Source: Methanoregulaceae archaeon (GTDB lineage Bacteria > Armatimonadota > Fimbriimonadia > Fimbriimonadales > Fimbriimonadaceae). From it: a stretch of 35,000 bases of DNA. Shown here one piece after another: positions 7,885 through 15,469 of this stretch. The stretch covers positions 1-35,000 of the forward strand of contig JADZEW010000011.1 of assembly GCA_020850325.1 (NCBI GenBank). Reading direction: 5' to 3'. Below the pieces are notes generated by a model. It saw only the letters and a program-made list of their open reading frames with translations. It was not told the origin of the DNA and searched no databases. The first letter of the stretch is position 1, and each line of letters begins with the position of its first letter. The position numbers and the translations under genes were made by a program.

Positions 7885-8760
7885 ATGTGGAGCACTCTCC
7901 TCGCCGTCGCCCTAGCCGTTGATCCTTACCTGTTGAAGATCGGGGCCCCCGGCACCGTTCAGTCCGTTCCAAATCAGATTGTTGACACCCGGAGCGGACG
8001 AGTCGTCGGCATCGAAGCCGTGGCTGCTGCCGCCGATGGGATGCAGTATGTGTATCTGGCGGAGAGCCACAACAACCCGGATCACCACGTGATGCAGGCC
8101 GCGGCGATCGAGGCGTTGGTCGCGCGGGGCCGCAATGTGATCGTCGGCATGGAAATGTTCACCCGCCCAGTCCAAGAGCAGCTGAACCCCTGGACGCTGG
8201 GCTGGTGGGACGAGGCGACCTTCATCGAGCAGAGCGACTGGAAGAAGCAGTGGGGCTTCGACTACAACCTTTACAAGCCGATCTTCGACTCGGTCAAGAA
8301 GCATCGGCTGCCGCTGGTCGCGCTGAACGTCCCGCGGGATTGGGTGCGCGCCGTCGGACGTGGAGGCTATGCGGCCCTGACCGCGGAGCAGAAGAAGGAG
8401 TTGCCGAGCGATCTCTTCCTGGGCAACACCAACCACAAGCAAGTCTTTGAGGGCCTCATGGGCGGACACCCGATGACCGGCACCCAGGGTGAGAACATTT
8501 ACGCCGCCCAGGTTCTGTGGGATGAAGGCATGGCGGATACGGCGCTGAAAGTCATGGCCGACAAGGGCGGCTCTCCCAACACGGTGATGGTCATCGTCGC
8601 CGGCAGCGGCCACGTGATGTACGAGCAGGGCATCAACTACCGGATCAAGCGGCGCACCGGCGCCGATGGCATTTCGCTGATGATGATCGACGGCACCGAG
8701 CCTCGCCCGGTCACGCGCGGAATCGGCCAGTTCATCTACATGGCCAAGCCGGGTTCGTAA
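7885..8760 (+). CDS. ChaN-like protein (DUF399, haem-iron regulated family)
   Basis: A 291-residue protein of the ChaN family; the best-known member is a haem-binding outer-membrane lipoprotein of Campylobacter iron uptake. Family motifs are clear: YLAESHNNPDHHVMQ (about 58-71, the Glu/His cluster), VIVGMEMFTRPVQEQL (about 86-100), the Trp-rich stretch after it, and VMVIVAGSGHVMYEQGI near the C-terminus. The N-terminus (MWSTLLAVALAV) is a short hydrophobic signal without a lipobox Cys, so this copy is probably soluble periplasmic or anchored rather than a lipoprotein. It begins a five-gene plus-strand run; the RNase HIII gene starts 6 nt after its stop. The exact ligand is uncertain. Confidence 0.82.
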   Translation: MWSTLLAVALAVDPYLLKIGAPGTVQSVPNQIVDTRSGRVVGIEAVAAAADGMQYVYLAESHNNPDHHVMQAAAIEALVARGRNVIVGMEMFTRPVQEQLNPWTLGWWDEATFIEQSDWKKQWGFDYNLYKPIFDSVKKHRLPLVALNVPRDWVRAVGRGGYAALTAEQKKELPSDLFLGNTNHKQVFEGLMGGHPMTGTQGENIYAAQVLWDEGMADTALKVMADKGGSPNTVMVIVAGSGHVMYEQGINYRIKRRTGADGISLMMIDGTEPRPVTRGIGQFIYMAKPGS

Positions 8761-8766
8761 GCTCGG

Positions 8767-9390
8767 ATGGACGGCCATATCGGGGTCGATGAAAGCGGCA
8801 AGGGCGACTATTTCGGTCCCTTGGTGATCGCCGCCTGCTACGTTGGCCCGGAGCATCTGGCCGAACTCGATGGCGTGAAGGACTCCAAAAAGCTCACCGA
8901 TCCGGTGGCGCTGAAGCTCGCGACGAAGATTCGGGCGGTGTGTCCCCACTCGGTCATCTCGATTGGACCCGCGAAGTACAACGAGCTTTACGAGAAGTTC
9001 CGGAATCTGAATCGCCTGCTGGCTTGGGGCCACGCCCGCGCCATCGAGAACGTGCTTGAGGCGCATCCTTGCAACCTGGTGATTTCGGACCAGTTCGCCG
9101 ATCCGGCCGGACTGAAGCGGCAGCTCTTCGAGCGCGGCCAGCAGATCGAACTGCGATCCATGGTGCGGGCGGAGTCCGACATCGCCGTTGCCGCGGCATC
9201 TATTTTGGCCCGGGCGGAATTCCTGAATCGACTGCAACGCCTGGGTGGTGAAATCGGCATCCCGCTGCCCAAGGGCGCGTCGTCTCCGGTCCTCACGACG
9301 GGACGGCAGGTGTTTCAGAAACACGGAATGGACGGCTTGCGCCAAGTAGCTAAGCTGCACTTCAAGACCACCCTGCAGGTCACGTCGTAG
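8767..9390 (+). CDS. rnhC: Ribonuclease HIII, catalytic domain only
   Basis: A 207-residue type-2 RNase H that cleaves RNA in RNA/DNA hybrids. The family signature IGVDESGKGDYFGPL holds the first acidic pair (Asp8, Glu9). VKDSKKL follows, then SDQF (Asp108) and RAESDIAVAAASILAR, where Glu136 occupies the position typical of HIII rather than the Asp of HII. Known RNase HIII enzymes are about 300 aa with an N-terminal TBP-like substrate-binding domain. That domain is absent here and no frame upstream encodes it, because the ChaN-like gene ends 6 nt before. It is either a shortened HIII or an HII/HIII intermediate. It sits inside the operon-like run. Confidence 0.85.
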   Translation: MDGHIGVDESGKGDYFGPLVIAACYVGPEHLAELDGVKDSKKLTDPVALKLATKIRAVCPHSVISIGPAKYNELYEKFRNLNRLLAWGHARAIENVLEAHPCNLVISDQFADPAGLKRQLFERGQQIELRSMVRAESDIAVAAASILARAEFLNRLQRLGGEIGIPLPKGASSPVLTTGRQVFQKHGMDGLRQVAKLHFKTTLQVTS

Positions 9391-9401
9391 AAGAGACTCG
9401 G

Positions 9402-10001
9402 ATGTCCGTCGTTATTCCCGTCGCTCACGACTATAACTGCCCTTGGTGCTGGATCGGCTACGTCCAAGCGTTCGACCTCGTGCGAGAGTTTGGGGTCGCG
9501 CTTGACTGGCGGGGTTACGAGCTGTATCCTGACGAACTCGAGTGGCCGGAACCTGCTCCTCCCGTGCCCTCTGCCTATCCGGATCGCCCAGCCACGCCGA
9601 CGCGCCTCGAACTTGCGTATGCCGCACAAGGCATGAACAAGCCGACCGTCGAGCGTCCGAGGCGGATGCGCACCCACAACGCCCACGAGGCCGCTGAGCT
9701 GGCGAAAGAGCGCGGCGTGGTCGACGAACTCATGCATCGACTCTATCCGGCGTACTGGGAACGAGGTGAGAACATCAACGAGCCGGATGTGCTGATTGAA
9801 TTGGCGCAGGATCTGCTCGACCCGGACGAGCTTGCCGAGGTGATGGCAAGCCGCCGTTACGCGGGCCGCATCGTCGGGTTCAACAAGCCCGCCTACGCGA
9901 CGGGTGTTTACAACGTCCCGACGTTCTTCATCGGCGGAGAGCGCTATGCTGAAGAGTCCTATCGCACGCTGCAGCGCGCGATACGGGCGTTGAACCCATG
10001 A
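9402..10001 (+). CDS. DsbA family oxidoreductase (FrnE-like)
   Basis: A 199-residue thioredoxin-fold protein with a helical insertion, as in FrnE and 2-hydroxychromene-2-carboxylate isomerase relatives. The active site CPWC is at residues 13-16 (DYNCPWCWIGY), and the cis-proline loop VPTFFIGG lies near residue 180. No signal peptide is present, so it acts in the cytoplasm. Likely roles are dithiol-disulfide exchange or glutathione-linked chemistry under stress. It starts 11 nt after the RNase HIII stop and its own stop overlaps the next start (ATGA at 9998-10001), so it is co-transcribed with both neighbours. Confidence 0.88.
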   Translation: MSVVIPVAHDYNCPWCWIGYVQAFDLVREFGVALDWRGYELYPDELEWPEPAPPVPSAYPDRPATPTRLELAYAAQGMNKPTVERPRRMRTHNAHEAAELAKERGVVDELMHRLYPAYWERGENINEPDVLIELAQDLLDPDELAEVMASRRYAGRIVGFNKPAYATGVYNVPTFFIGGERYAEESYRTLQRAIRALNP

Positions 10002-10642
10002 GCATCTACGCCGACCTCCAGTGGCCCACCCCCCCCGCCGATCGGCCGTACGTGTTCATGAACATGGTCTCGACCATCGACGGCAAGATTCTCACCGGCG
10101 AGCGGGATGAGCCCGTTATGGACCTTGGCTCGCCTCTCGACCATGCCACCATGCGCTACTTGGAGTCGCAGGCCGATGCGGTGCTGATCGGTTCGGGTTC
10201 GCTCAGGGCCACGCCGGGCATCTGGTACGAGCGTTCACTCAAGCGAGTGGTGATGACCCGATCGGGTGACCTTCCTTGGCATTCTCGATTCTTCACCGAT
10301 GCGCCTGAGATGGCGTACGTCGCCGGCGGGGACTTGCCCCTCCCCGATCAGGTTCGGAGACTGCCCTCGGAGCCCGCTGACGTATTGGGTGCCCTGAGAG
10401 AAGATGGCGTCCAGCGGCTGCTCATCGAAGGCGGAAGTGAGATCAACGCGGTGTTTCTCGCCGCCGATCTCGTGGATGAGCTGTTCCTGACGGTCGCTCC
10501 GAAGGTCAAGCTCGGCCGTGAGGTGCCGACGATCGCGGATGGCGAGCCTCTAACTCGCGCCCAGGTGAAGTCTTGGGAGTTGGTGTCTTGCCTCACTCAG
10601 GGAAGCGAAGTGTTTCTGCGCTATCGAAGAGGTGTCCGATGA
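9998..10642 (+). CDS. RibD C-terminal domain-like reductase (dihydrofolate reductase fold)
   Basis: A 214-residue single-domain protein matching the reductase half of RibD. The N-terminal YVFMNMVSTIDGKI resembles the substrate and NADPH-binding strand and loop of this fold. ADAVLIGSGSLRATPG and VQRLLIEGGSEINAVFLAADLVDELFLTVAPKV are typical conserved blocks. No deaminase domain is present, so it is either a stand-alone riboflavin-pathway reductase or one of the many RibD-like reductases of unknown substrate. Four-base ATGA overlaps at both ends couple it to the DsbA-like and FtsX genes. Confidence 0.85.
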   Translation: MSIYADLQWPTPPADRPYVFMNMVSTIDGKILTGERDEPVMDLGSPLDHATMRYLESQADAVLIGSGSLRATPGIWYERSLKRVVMTRSGDLPWHSRFFTDAPEMAYVAGGDLPLPDQVRRLPSEPADVLGALREDGVQRLLIEGGSEINAVFLAADLVDELFLTVAPKVKLGREVPTIADGEPLTRAQVKSWELVSCLTQGSEVFLRYRRGVR

Positions 10643-11784
10643 GCCGCGGCCCCTTGCACCCGACCACGTACCTGCTTCGCAACGCGGCCAAGACGATCCC
10701 GCTCATCGCGGTCATCCTCCTGGCGGTGATGTTGGTCATGGGCATCGTGAGCATGATCAACTCGATCCCGTATTCGATCCGCACGATCTACTCGTACAGC
10801 AAGAACGTGCTCGGCGTGACGCCTCGCGGCGACCCCGAGATGACGCCAAGGATCGAGAAGGACATCCGCGAACAGTCTCCCTATCCCATCGAACGGATCA
10901 TCCGGTGCCGGGCGAGCGGTGCGCAAGTCAAGAGCATTGTCGGCAAGTGGCCGTTCGTGGTGCTCGGCATGAAGCGCGACGACCTGGAGTACTTCCTGAA
11001 CAAGCTCGGGGCTGAGCGCGTCGAAGGTCGACTTCCCGAGTCCGGCAAGCCAGAGGTCGTCATCTCAGAACCGGTCGCCCGCAATCTTGGGCTCAGGCTC
11101 GGCGACAACCTGTTGAGCCCCGATACCCAGGAGATGTATTCGCCCCTGCCGGTCAAGGTGGTCGGCATCGCTCAGACGACCGAGTGGCTGATGTTCAACG
11201 ACATCACTTATCAACAGGAGAACCACTTCCCGCCCATCGAGAATGTGCTCGTGTTCGGCAAGGACCTCGAAACCCAAGACAAGATCGACCGTTGGGCTTA
11301 CGAGGAGTTCCGTGGGGAGCGCGCTCAGGTGCTCGCCTACTTCCAGCTTGAGGAGAACACTCAGGAAATGTTCAGCATTCTGTATCGAATCTTGGATGTA
11401 GTCATCGGCACTCTCGTGCTCGTGATCACCTTCATGATGGGCATGCAGATGAACATCTACCAGTCACAGCGGCTCGTCGAGTTCGGCTTGCTCCAGGCGA
11501 TCGGCTACACGAAGCGGCAGCTCATCCAGCGGGTGTTCCTTGAGACCGCGATCGTGATCGTCTCGGGTTGGCTGCTCGGAGTGGGGTCGGCCCTCCTTCT
11601 TCTCAACGTGGTCAAGCGAATCCTCATGGACCCGAGAGCCTTTGCCCTGAACACGCTGGATCAGGTCTCCATTCTGTACACCGTGCCGATCCCGATTGCG
11701 ATCACCATTGTCGCCGTGCTGACTGTGACCCGGCGATTCCGCAAGTTTGATCCAGTCGGCGTCGTCGAGCGGCGTCTTGTCTAG
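10639..11784 (+). CDS. FtsX/MacB-type ABC transporter permease
   Basis: A 381-residue permease with one N-terminal helix (about 19-43), a large extracytoplasmic MacB-type periplasmic domain (about 45-255, including PEVVISEPVARNLGLRLGD), and three C-terminal FtsX helices (about 260-290, 312-340, 352-372). The cytoplasmic loop contains RLVEFGLLQAIGYTKRQLIQ, typical of the family. The start at 10639 overlaps the upstream stop (ATGA); an earlier in-frame start at 10573 would overlap the previous gene by 70 bp. No LolD/MacB ATPase gene lies nearby, so the partner must be encoded elsewhere. DevC-like or lipoprotein/small-molecule export roles are possible. Confidence 0.87.
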   Translation: MSRGPLHPTTYLLRNAAKTIPLIAVILLAVMLVMGIVSMINSIPYSIRTIYSYSKNVLGVTPRGDPEMTPRIEKDIREQSPYPIERIIRCRASGAQVKSIVGKWPFVVLGMKRDDLEYFLNKLGAERVEGRLPESGKPEVVISEPVARNLGLRLGDNLLSPDTQEMYSPLPVKVVGIAQTTEWLMFNDITYQQENHFPPIENVLVFGKDLETQDKIDRWAYEEFRGERAQVLAYFQLEENTQEMFSILYRILDVVIGTLVLVITFMMGMQMNIYQSQRLVEFGLLQAIGYTKRQLIQRVFLETAIVIVSGWLLGVGSALLLLNVVKRILMDPRAFALNTLDQVSILYTVPIPIAITIVAVLTVTRRFRKFDPVGVVERRLV

Positions 11785-11832
11785 TTCGCGCAACTTCACG
11801 TTAAGGGGGATGCGATTCGGAAGCGCTGCGCG

Positions 11833-11838
11833 TATAAT
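11833..11838 (+). promoter_or_regulatory. Consensus-like -10 box upstream of the DUF433 gene
   Basis: TATAAT is an exact match to the sigma-70 -10 consensus. It lies in the 133-bp gap after the FtsX gene and about 80 nt before the chosen start of the DUF433 gene. No good -35 box is seen at the usual distance. The rest of the gap holds no gene that I can support. Confidence 0.4.
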
Positions 11839-11917
11839 GCATGGGACCGGTCAAGGATGATCGGTCGTATTATCTGTCGAGGTCGCCGTAGCCCTCGCAA
11901 TGGAAGGCCATTTTCTT

Positions 11918-12430
11918 ATGTGGGCTAAGTATGAACCTTGGCAGCTTCAACAGCTGCAACGGCTGGCCAAGCTCGACCCCGAACGGGTGGAGAGCTTGAT
12001 GAACCTGCTTTTTCGTCAGCATCCCGGGCTGTATGGCGATCTCGCCATCGCCGCGGTCGACCAAGAGCAGCTGACCGTGCCAGAGTGCGCGGATCGACTG
12101 AACCTTGAGGAACATGTGATCGAGGAGAAGCGGTCGGTTTGGCGCAGAGCACTGGTGTCGAACATCGACTCCGCGGTGGTTGTCCATGAGGGAACCAAGC
12201 CGGTGGCGCGGCTCGCCGAAGGCCACTTGGCCGTGTGGGAAGTCGTCCGGGAATACCGCAAGGTCGGCACCCTCGATGCTTTGCGAGACTCCTTCCCCGG
12301 CATCTCGGAGGTCGAGTTGGCGTCCGCGCTTCGCTACGCCCAAGACCATCCGGGTGAGATCGAGGATCAGATTCAGGCTTACGAGAAGATGCTGGCGCTC
12401 AAACGCGCCGAGTATCCGTTCGCAAGCTGA
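11918..12430 (+). CDS. DUF433 domain-containing protein
   Basis: A 170-residue protein. The C-terminal half (about 85-160) matches the DUF433 pattern: GHLAVWEVVREYRKVGTLDALRDSFPGISEVELASALRYA, then EIEDQI. It is a small helical DNA-binding-like fold often found as an antitoxin. The N-terminal half (MWAKYEPWQLQQLQRLAKLD onward) is helical and unassigned, and longer than in stand-alone DUF433 proteins (about 80 aa). The start at 11918 is chosen because GGAAGG lies 10 nt upstream; an ATG at 11900 would add six residues and has no ribosome-binding site. No PIN-domain toxin gene lies beside it. A regulatory role is the likeliest guess. Confidence 0.65.
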   Translation: MWAKYEPWQLQQLQRLAKLDPERVESLMNLLFRQHPGLYGDLAIAAVDQEQLTVPECADRLNLEEHVIEEKRSVWRRALVSNIDSAVVVHEGTKPVARLAEGHLAVWEVVREYRKVGTLDALRDSFPGISEVELASALRYAQDHPGEIEDQIQAYEKMLALKRAEYPFAS

Positions 12431-12462
12431 TTCCGATCATGTCTGTCTGATTCCTGACTCGG

Positions 12463-12468
12463 CATACT
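12463..12468 (+). promoter_or_regulatory. Candidate -10 box of a leaderless promoter for the PLP decarboxylase gene
   Basis: CATACT is followed by 6 nt (TGGACC) and a GTG start. It departs from TANNNT at the first base but keeps the spacing seen at the other genes. It lies in the 44-bp gap after the DUF433 gene. Confidence 0.35.
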
Positions 12469-12474
12469 TGGACC

Positions 12475-14343
12475 GTGAACGTCCAAGATGCCATGTCCGC
12501 TTGGTTTGCCGGTCCAAAGGGCGAGAATGCCGAGTGGTTCGCGGAACTCCTCGCCCAAGTCACCTGGGATTACTACTTCTGGCGGCGCAACTACTTCCCC
12601 GAAGACGGCGTTGTCGTGGGGGCCGCCGACCGGCGACAGCAGGACGAGTTCCGGGATCGCTTTGAAGACCGTCTGAACGAGCTGTTGGGCCGCCTGAAGG
12701 CGGATTGCCCGTTCCACAGTCCCCGATACGCGGGGCACATGATCGCCGAGCAGACCCTGCCGAGCATCGCCGGATATTTCGCGGCCATGCTCTACAATCC
12801 GAACAACGTCGCTTACGAGTCGGCTCCGGTCACCCTGCAGCTGGAACTGGAAGCTGCGGCGATGATCTCGACAATGCTGGGCCACGGCGAGGGAGCTTGG
12901 TCACACCTCACGAGTGGCGGCACCATGGCCAACTTCGAGGCGCTCTGGATTGCCCGGAGCGTCCAGTACCTGCCGTTCATCATCGACGAGATTCGGAGCA
13001 GGCGGGGTGAACCCGCCACGGGCGCGGGACTCGGGGCATCTCCTCGTCAGACGTTGGCCGAGTTTGCGCGCCTGTACCGCGATCACACGATCAGCCAGGA
13101 TCTTCTGGCCTCGCCATACAACGTGGCCGAATACGGCGTTGCGGCCGTGGAGTCGCGGGTGGGCTCCCGCGGGGTGATTCTCGTCCCCGAGACCCACCAC
13201 TATTGCTTCTCGAAGGCGATGGATCTTCTCGGCCTGGGACGTGCTCAGCTGGTCCGGGTGCGGGTCGATACCGACTTCCGCATGGATGTCGCCGACCTTG
13301 ACGCCAAACTCGATGCGCTCGAGGCGAAGGGGCAGCATGCGCTGATGGTGGTTGCGGTGGTCGGCGCAACGGAAGAAGGCGCGGTGGATCCCGTGGACAA
13401 GATCATCGCGCTTCGAGCCTCTCGTGAGGCGGCCGGCAAGCGGTCGTTCTGGCTCCATGCCGACGCCGCGTACGGCGGTTACCTGAGGACGGTCATCCTC
13501 CCCGAGCGCATCGGCCTCGGCGAGCCGTGGGCGGATGTCGAGGTTAACGGTCAAGCAATGCGTCTGCCGCTCCAGCTACCCGAGCATGGAGCGTGCGACG
13601 CCCTGGAGTGCCTGGGTGAGTGCGACTCCATTACCGTCGATCCGCACAAGCTCGGCTATGTACCCTATCCGGCCGGAGTAGTCAGTTTCCGCACCCGCGC
13701 GGTCAAGCCGCTCGCTCGCCAGCAGGCGCCCTATCTAGAGGAACATGCCGCCCGCGTCCAGGATGACGAGACCTCGAACCAGATTGGGGTGTTCACGCTT
13801 GAAGGCAGCAAGCCGGGAGCGGCGGCGGCTGCCGTTTGGCTGAGTCACCAAGTCATCGCCTTGGATGCGCGGGGACACGGCGCGCTGGTTCAGCAGACCA
13901 TCCGCAACGCGTGCGAGCTTCATGCGCTGCTCGAGACCTACGGAGACGAGGAGATTCGTGCGGTTCCGCTGTGCGCGCCAGGCTCGAACATCGTCTGCTA
14001 CGCGCTCCGCCCGCGACGGGAATCGTCGCTCAGTGAGATCAACCTCCTAAACAAGGCCCTCTATGAGCGCTTCAGCATGGCCTCAGCAAATCGAAGCGTG
14101 TACGAGCAACGGTTCTTCGTCAGCCGGACCACGCTCGAGCCGAGCCGTTACGCAACGGAGACGGTGTCCGACTTCCTCGAACGGCTCGGCGTGACTCCTT
14201 CCGAGTACGAGCGCGAAGGCGTGTTCATGCTGCGGTCGGTGCTTATGAACCCATGGTACGGCGCGGCAAAGCAGCGCGGCCGTTATGTGCTGAGTGACCT
14301 GGTGGCTGAGTTACACGTTGCGGCGCGCGCGGCGACGAGCTAG
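12475..14343 (+). CDS. PLP-dependent group II decarboxylase (tyrosine/glutamate decarboxylase-like)
   Basis: A 622-residue enzyme expected to decarboxylate an aromatic or acidic amino acid using pyridoxal phosphate in the cytoplasm. The key residues are visible: the cofactor-stacking His in PETHHYCFSKA (about 241), the pyridine-N-binding Asp330 in HADAAYGGYLRTV, and the Schiff-base Lys392 in TVDPHKLGYVPYPAG. The wording of these motifs and the length of about 620 aa resemble bacterial tyrosine decarboxylases more than GadB (about 465 aa) or MfnA (about 390 aa). No amine/amino-acid antiporter gene is adjacent, so an acid-resistance role is not supported. The GTG start fits the alignment and the upstream -10 box. 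The 3' end overlaps the opposing PEP-CTERM gene by 33 bp. Confidence 0.9.
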   Translation: MNVQDAMSAWFAGPKGENAEWFAELLAQVTWDYYFWRRNYFPEDGVVVGAADRRQQDEFRDRFEDRLNELLGRLKADCPFHSPRYAGHMIAEQTLPSIAGYFAAMLYNPNNVAYESAPVTLQLELEAAAMISTMLGHGEGAWSHLTSGGTMANFEALWIARSVQYLPFIIDEIRSRRGEPATGAGLGASPRQTLAEFARLYRDHTISQDLLASPYNVAEYGVAAVESRVGSRGVILVPETHHYCFSKAMDLLGLGRAQLVRVRVDTDFRMDVADLDAKLDALEAKGQHALMVVAVVGATEEGAVDPVDKIIALRASREAAGKRSFWLHADAAYGGYLRTVILPERIGLGEPWADVEVNGQAMRLPLQLPEHGACDALECLGECDSITVDPHKLGYVPYPAGVVSFRTRAVKPLARQQAPYLEEHAARVQDDETSNQIGVFTLEGSKPGAAAAAVWLSHQVIALDARGHGALVQQTIRNACELHALLETYGDEEIRAVPLCAPGSNIVCYALRPRRESSLSEINLLNKALYERFSMASANRSVYEQRFFVSRTTLEPSRYATETVSDFLERLGVTPSEYEREGVFMLRSVLMNPWYGAAKQRGRYVLSDLVAELHVAARAATS

Positions 14344-14838
14344 AGCCGCAACACCCAATCCAAGCGCGACCATCGTGCCGGGCTCGGGGACCGGATTCAG
14401 CGTCACCCCGTAATACTCGTTGTCGCCAGCGACGTTCGCTCCGTCCGTGGCGAAGACCACAATCTCACTCAACTGGTCAGGCGTGGTGCTGTGATAGAAG
14501 TAGTCGCCCGCGAGGTCGGTGCTGTTGACGGTCACGCTGAGGATCGCGCCCGAATAATCGACGCCGGGGTTAAATCCATTCACGTAAGTGACGAACGCCG
14601 AATCGAAGAGCGCGGCGAGAAATGGGCCTGAAGGCGACAATCCGGGCCACTCTGCACTCGCGGTGTGGACATCCCAGGTCGGCAGAAGCACATCGACCGT
14701 CCCGAAGAACGTGACCTGGATCGACCCAGAGTTCGGGATCGTGGCGACTTCGTAGTTCGTGTTCAGATTGAAGTTCAAGGCGGCGTGTGCCGAACCCAAT
14801 GAACCCAAAGCAATGCCAATCGCAAGTAACTTCTTCAT
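14311..14838 (-). CDS. PEP-CTERM sorting domain protein
   Basis: A 175-residue exported protein. It has a signal peptide (MKKLLAIGIALGSLGSAHAA) and a C-terminal sorting tail: PEP motif (VPEPGTM), a hydrophobic helix (VALGLGVAALA) and an Arg-rich end (RRRARR). Such tails are recognised by exosortase and mark surface or extracellular-matrix proteins. The middle section is beta-rich and unassigned. The start at 14838 is chosen for its signal peptide; an in-frame start 21 codons upstream would spoil it. Its last 33 bp overlap the end of the decarboxylase gene on the other strand. No exosortase gene lies in the window. Confidence 0.88.
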   Translation of the reverse strand: MKKLLAIGIALGSLGSAHAALNFNLNTNYEVATIPNSGSIQVTFFGTVDVLLPTWDVHTASAEWPGLSPSGPFLAALFDSAFVTYVNGFNPGVDYSGAILSVTVNSTDLAGDYFYHSTTPDQLSEIVVFATDGANVAGDNEYYGVTLNPVPEPGTMVALGLGVAALARRRARRNV

Positions 14839-14860
14839 TAGTGTCCCAACCCTCTTACCA

Positions 14861-14866
14861 AGTATA
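14861..14866 (-). promoter_or_regulatory. Candidate -10 box for the PEP-CTERM gene
   Basis: On the minus strand TATACT lies 22 nt before the ATG at 14838. AAGAGGG stands between them at a distance usable as a ribosome-binding site. This gene therefore looks conventionally led, in contrast to the leaderless candidates. A weak -35 (TTGTTC) would be 19 nt upstream. Confidence 0.35.
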
Positions 14867-14913
14867 CGCCGGGTAAACGTGATCTGAACAACTTCCCGCA
14901 ATTGTGCTAGGAG

Positions 14914-15429
14914 CTACTTGGGTGCCCCGTAGACGAGGTAGCCCAACAAGTCTCCAGCTTTGGCGGACTTGTGGCAGCTGAGGCAGTTTGCCTTCGCTCG
15001 GATCGGGTAGCCCTTCGCGAGCCAGTTGTTCGGTTGGATGGTGGCGACGAACTCCTTGCCGAAGTTGCTGCGGACGAGTTTCTCCACGTCTGCGACTCGG
15101 AAGGACGGCTTGGGCTTGGCTTCACGCGTCCTCGCGAGGTTGATGCGGATGGGGACGTGGTTAACTCGGAATGACCTCGCGGTAAAGTTGCCCGTCTTGT
15201 TGCCGATGAGAAATCGGTCCAAGCGAACGGGATCGAGACCGAACTTCGCTATCAGCGCATGCTGATCTGCTGCGCGCACCGTACCCTCCATACGACCCAT
15301 GCCGAACTTGCCGTCGGCCTTCTGGAACACCGCTAAGTCTCTCTCCGCGAATGCATCCATGGCGGCCTCACGCTCGTCCGCCAGTACTTGCATCAGCAGC
15401 AAGGTCCACATACCCCTAGGACGCGCCAT
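14914..15429 (-). CDS. Small protein with one c-type haem motif (CxxCH)
   Basis: A 171-residue protein with a single CxxCH motif near its C-terminus (Cys149, Cys152, His153, in AKANCLSCHKSAKAGD). This is the attachment site for haem c or, less often, a metal site. The earlier part has no recognised fold, though the placement of the motif after PNNWLAKGYPIR recalls DUF3365-type sensor domains. The N-terminus (MARPRGMWTLLLMQVLADE) has only a short hydrophobic stretch, so export is uncertain; haem c attachment would require it. An alternative ATG at 15411 starts at the hydrophobic stretch. Divergent from the GH2 gene with 40 bp between. Function unknown. Confidence 0.65.
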   Translation of the reverse strand: MARPRGMWTLLLMQVLADEREAAMDAFAERDLAVFQKADGKFGMGRMEGTVRAADQHALIAKFGLDPVRLDRFLIGNKTGNFTARSFRVNHVPIRINLARTREAKPKPSFRVADVEKLVRSNFGKEFVATIQPNNWLAKGYPIRAKANCLSCHKSAKAGDLLGYLVYGAPK

Positions 15430-15457
15430 CGCGGCGATGGGGTTGGTGAAGATACGT

Positions 15458-15463
15458 TAAACT
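15458..15463 (+). promoter_or_regulatory. Candidate -10 box of a leaderless promoter for the GH2 gene
   Basis: TAAACT is followed by 6 nt (GCCCTC) and a GTG start. It is the same hexamer and spacing as at the M42 peptidase gene on the other strand. Confidence 0.45.
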
Positions 15464-15469
15464 GCCCTC

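Noticed and set aside
7912-9360. Long antisense open frame (about 480 codons) across the ChaN-like and RNase HIII genes
   Set aside because: It covers two well-recognised genes on the other strand and their gap, has no domain-like motifs, and is Arg/His/Leu-rich as expected for the reverse frame of GC-rich coding DNA.
11833-11843. Leaderless start right after TATAAT (ATG at 11841)
   Set aside because: The frame from that ATG stops after 17 codons and the spacing is 2 nt, so it is not part of the leaderless pattern.
12475-14343. Decarboxylase as part of an acid-resistance or amine-export operon
   Set aside because: No amino acid/amine antiporter or pH-response gene lies beside it; the neighbours are unrelated.
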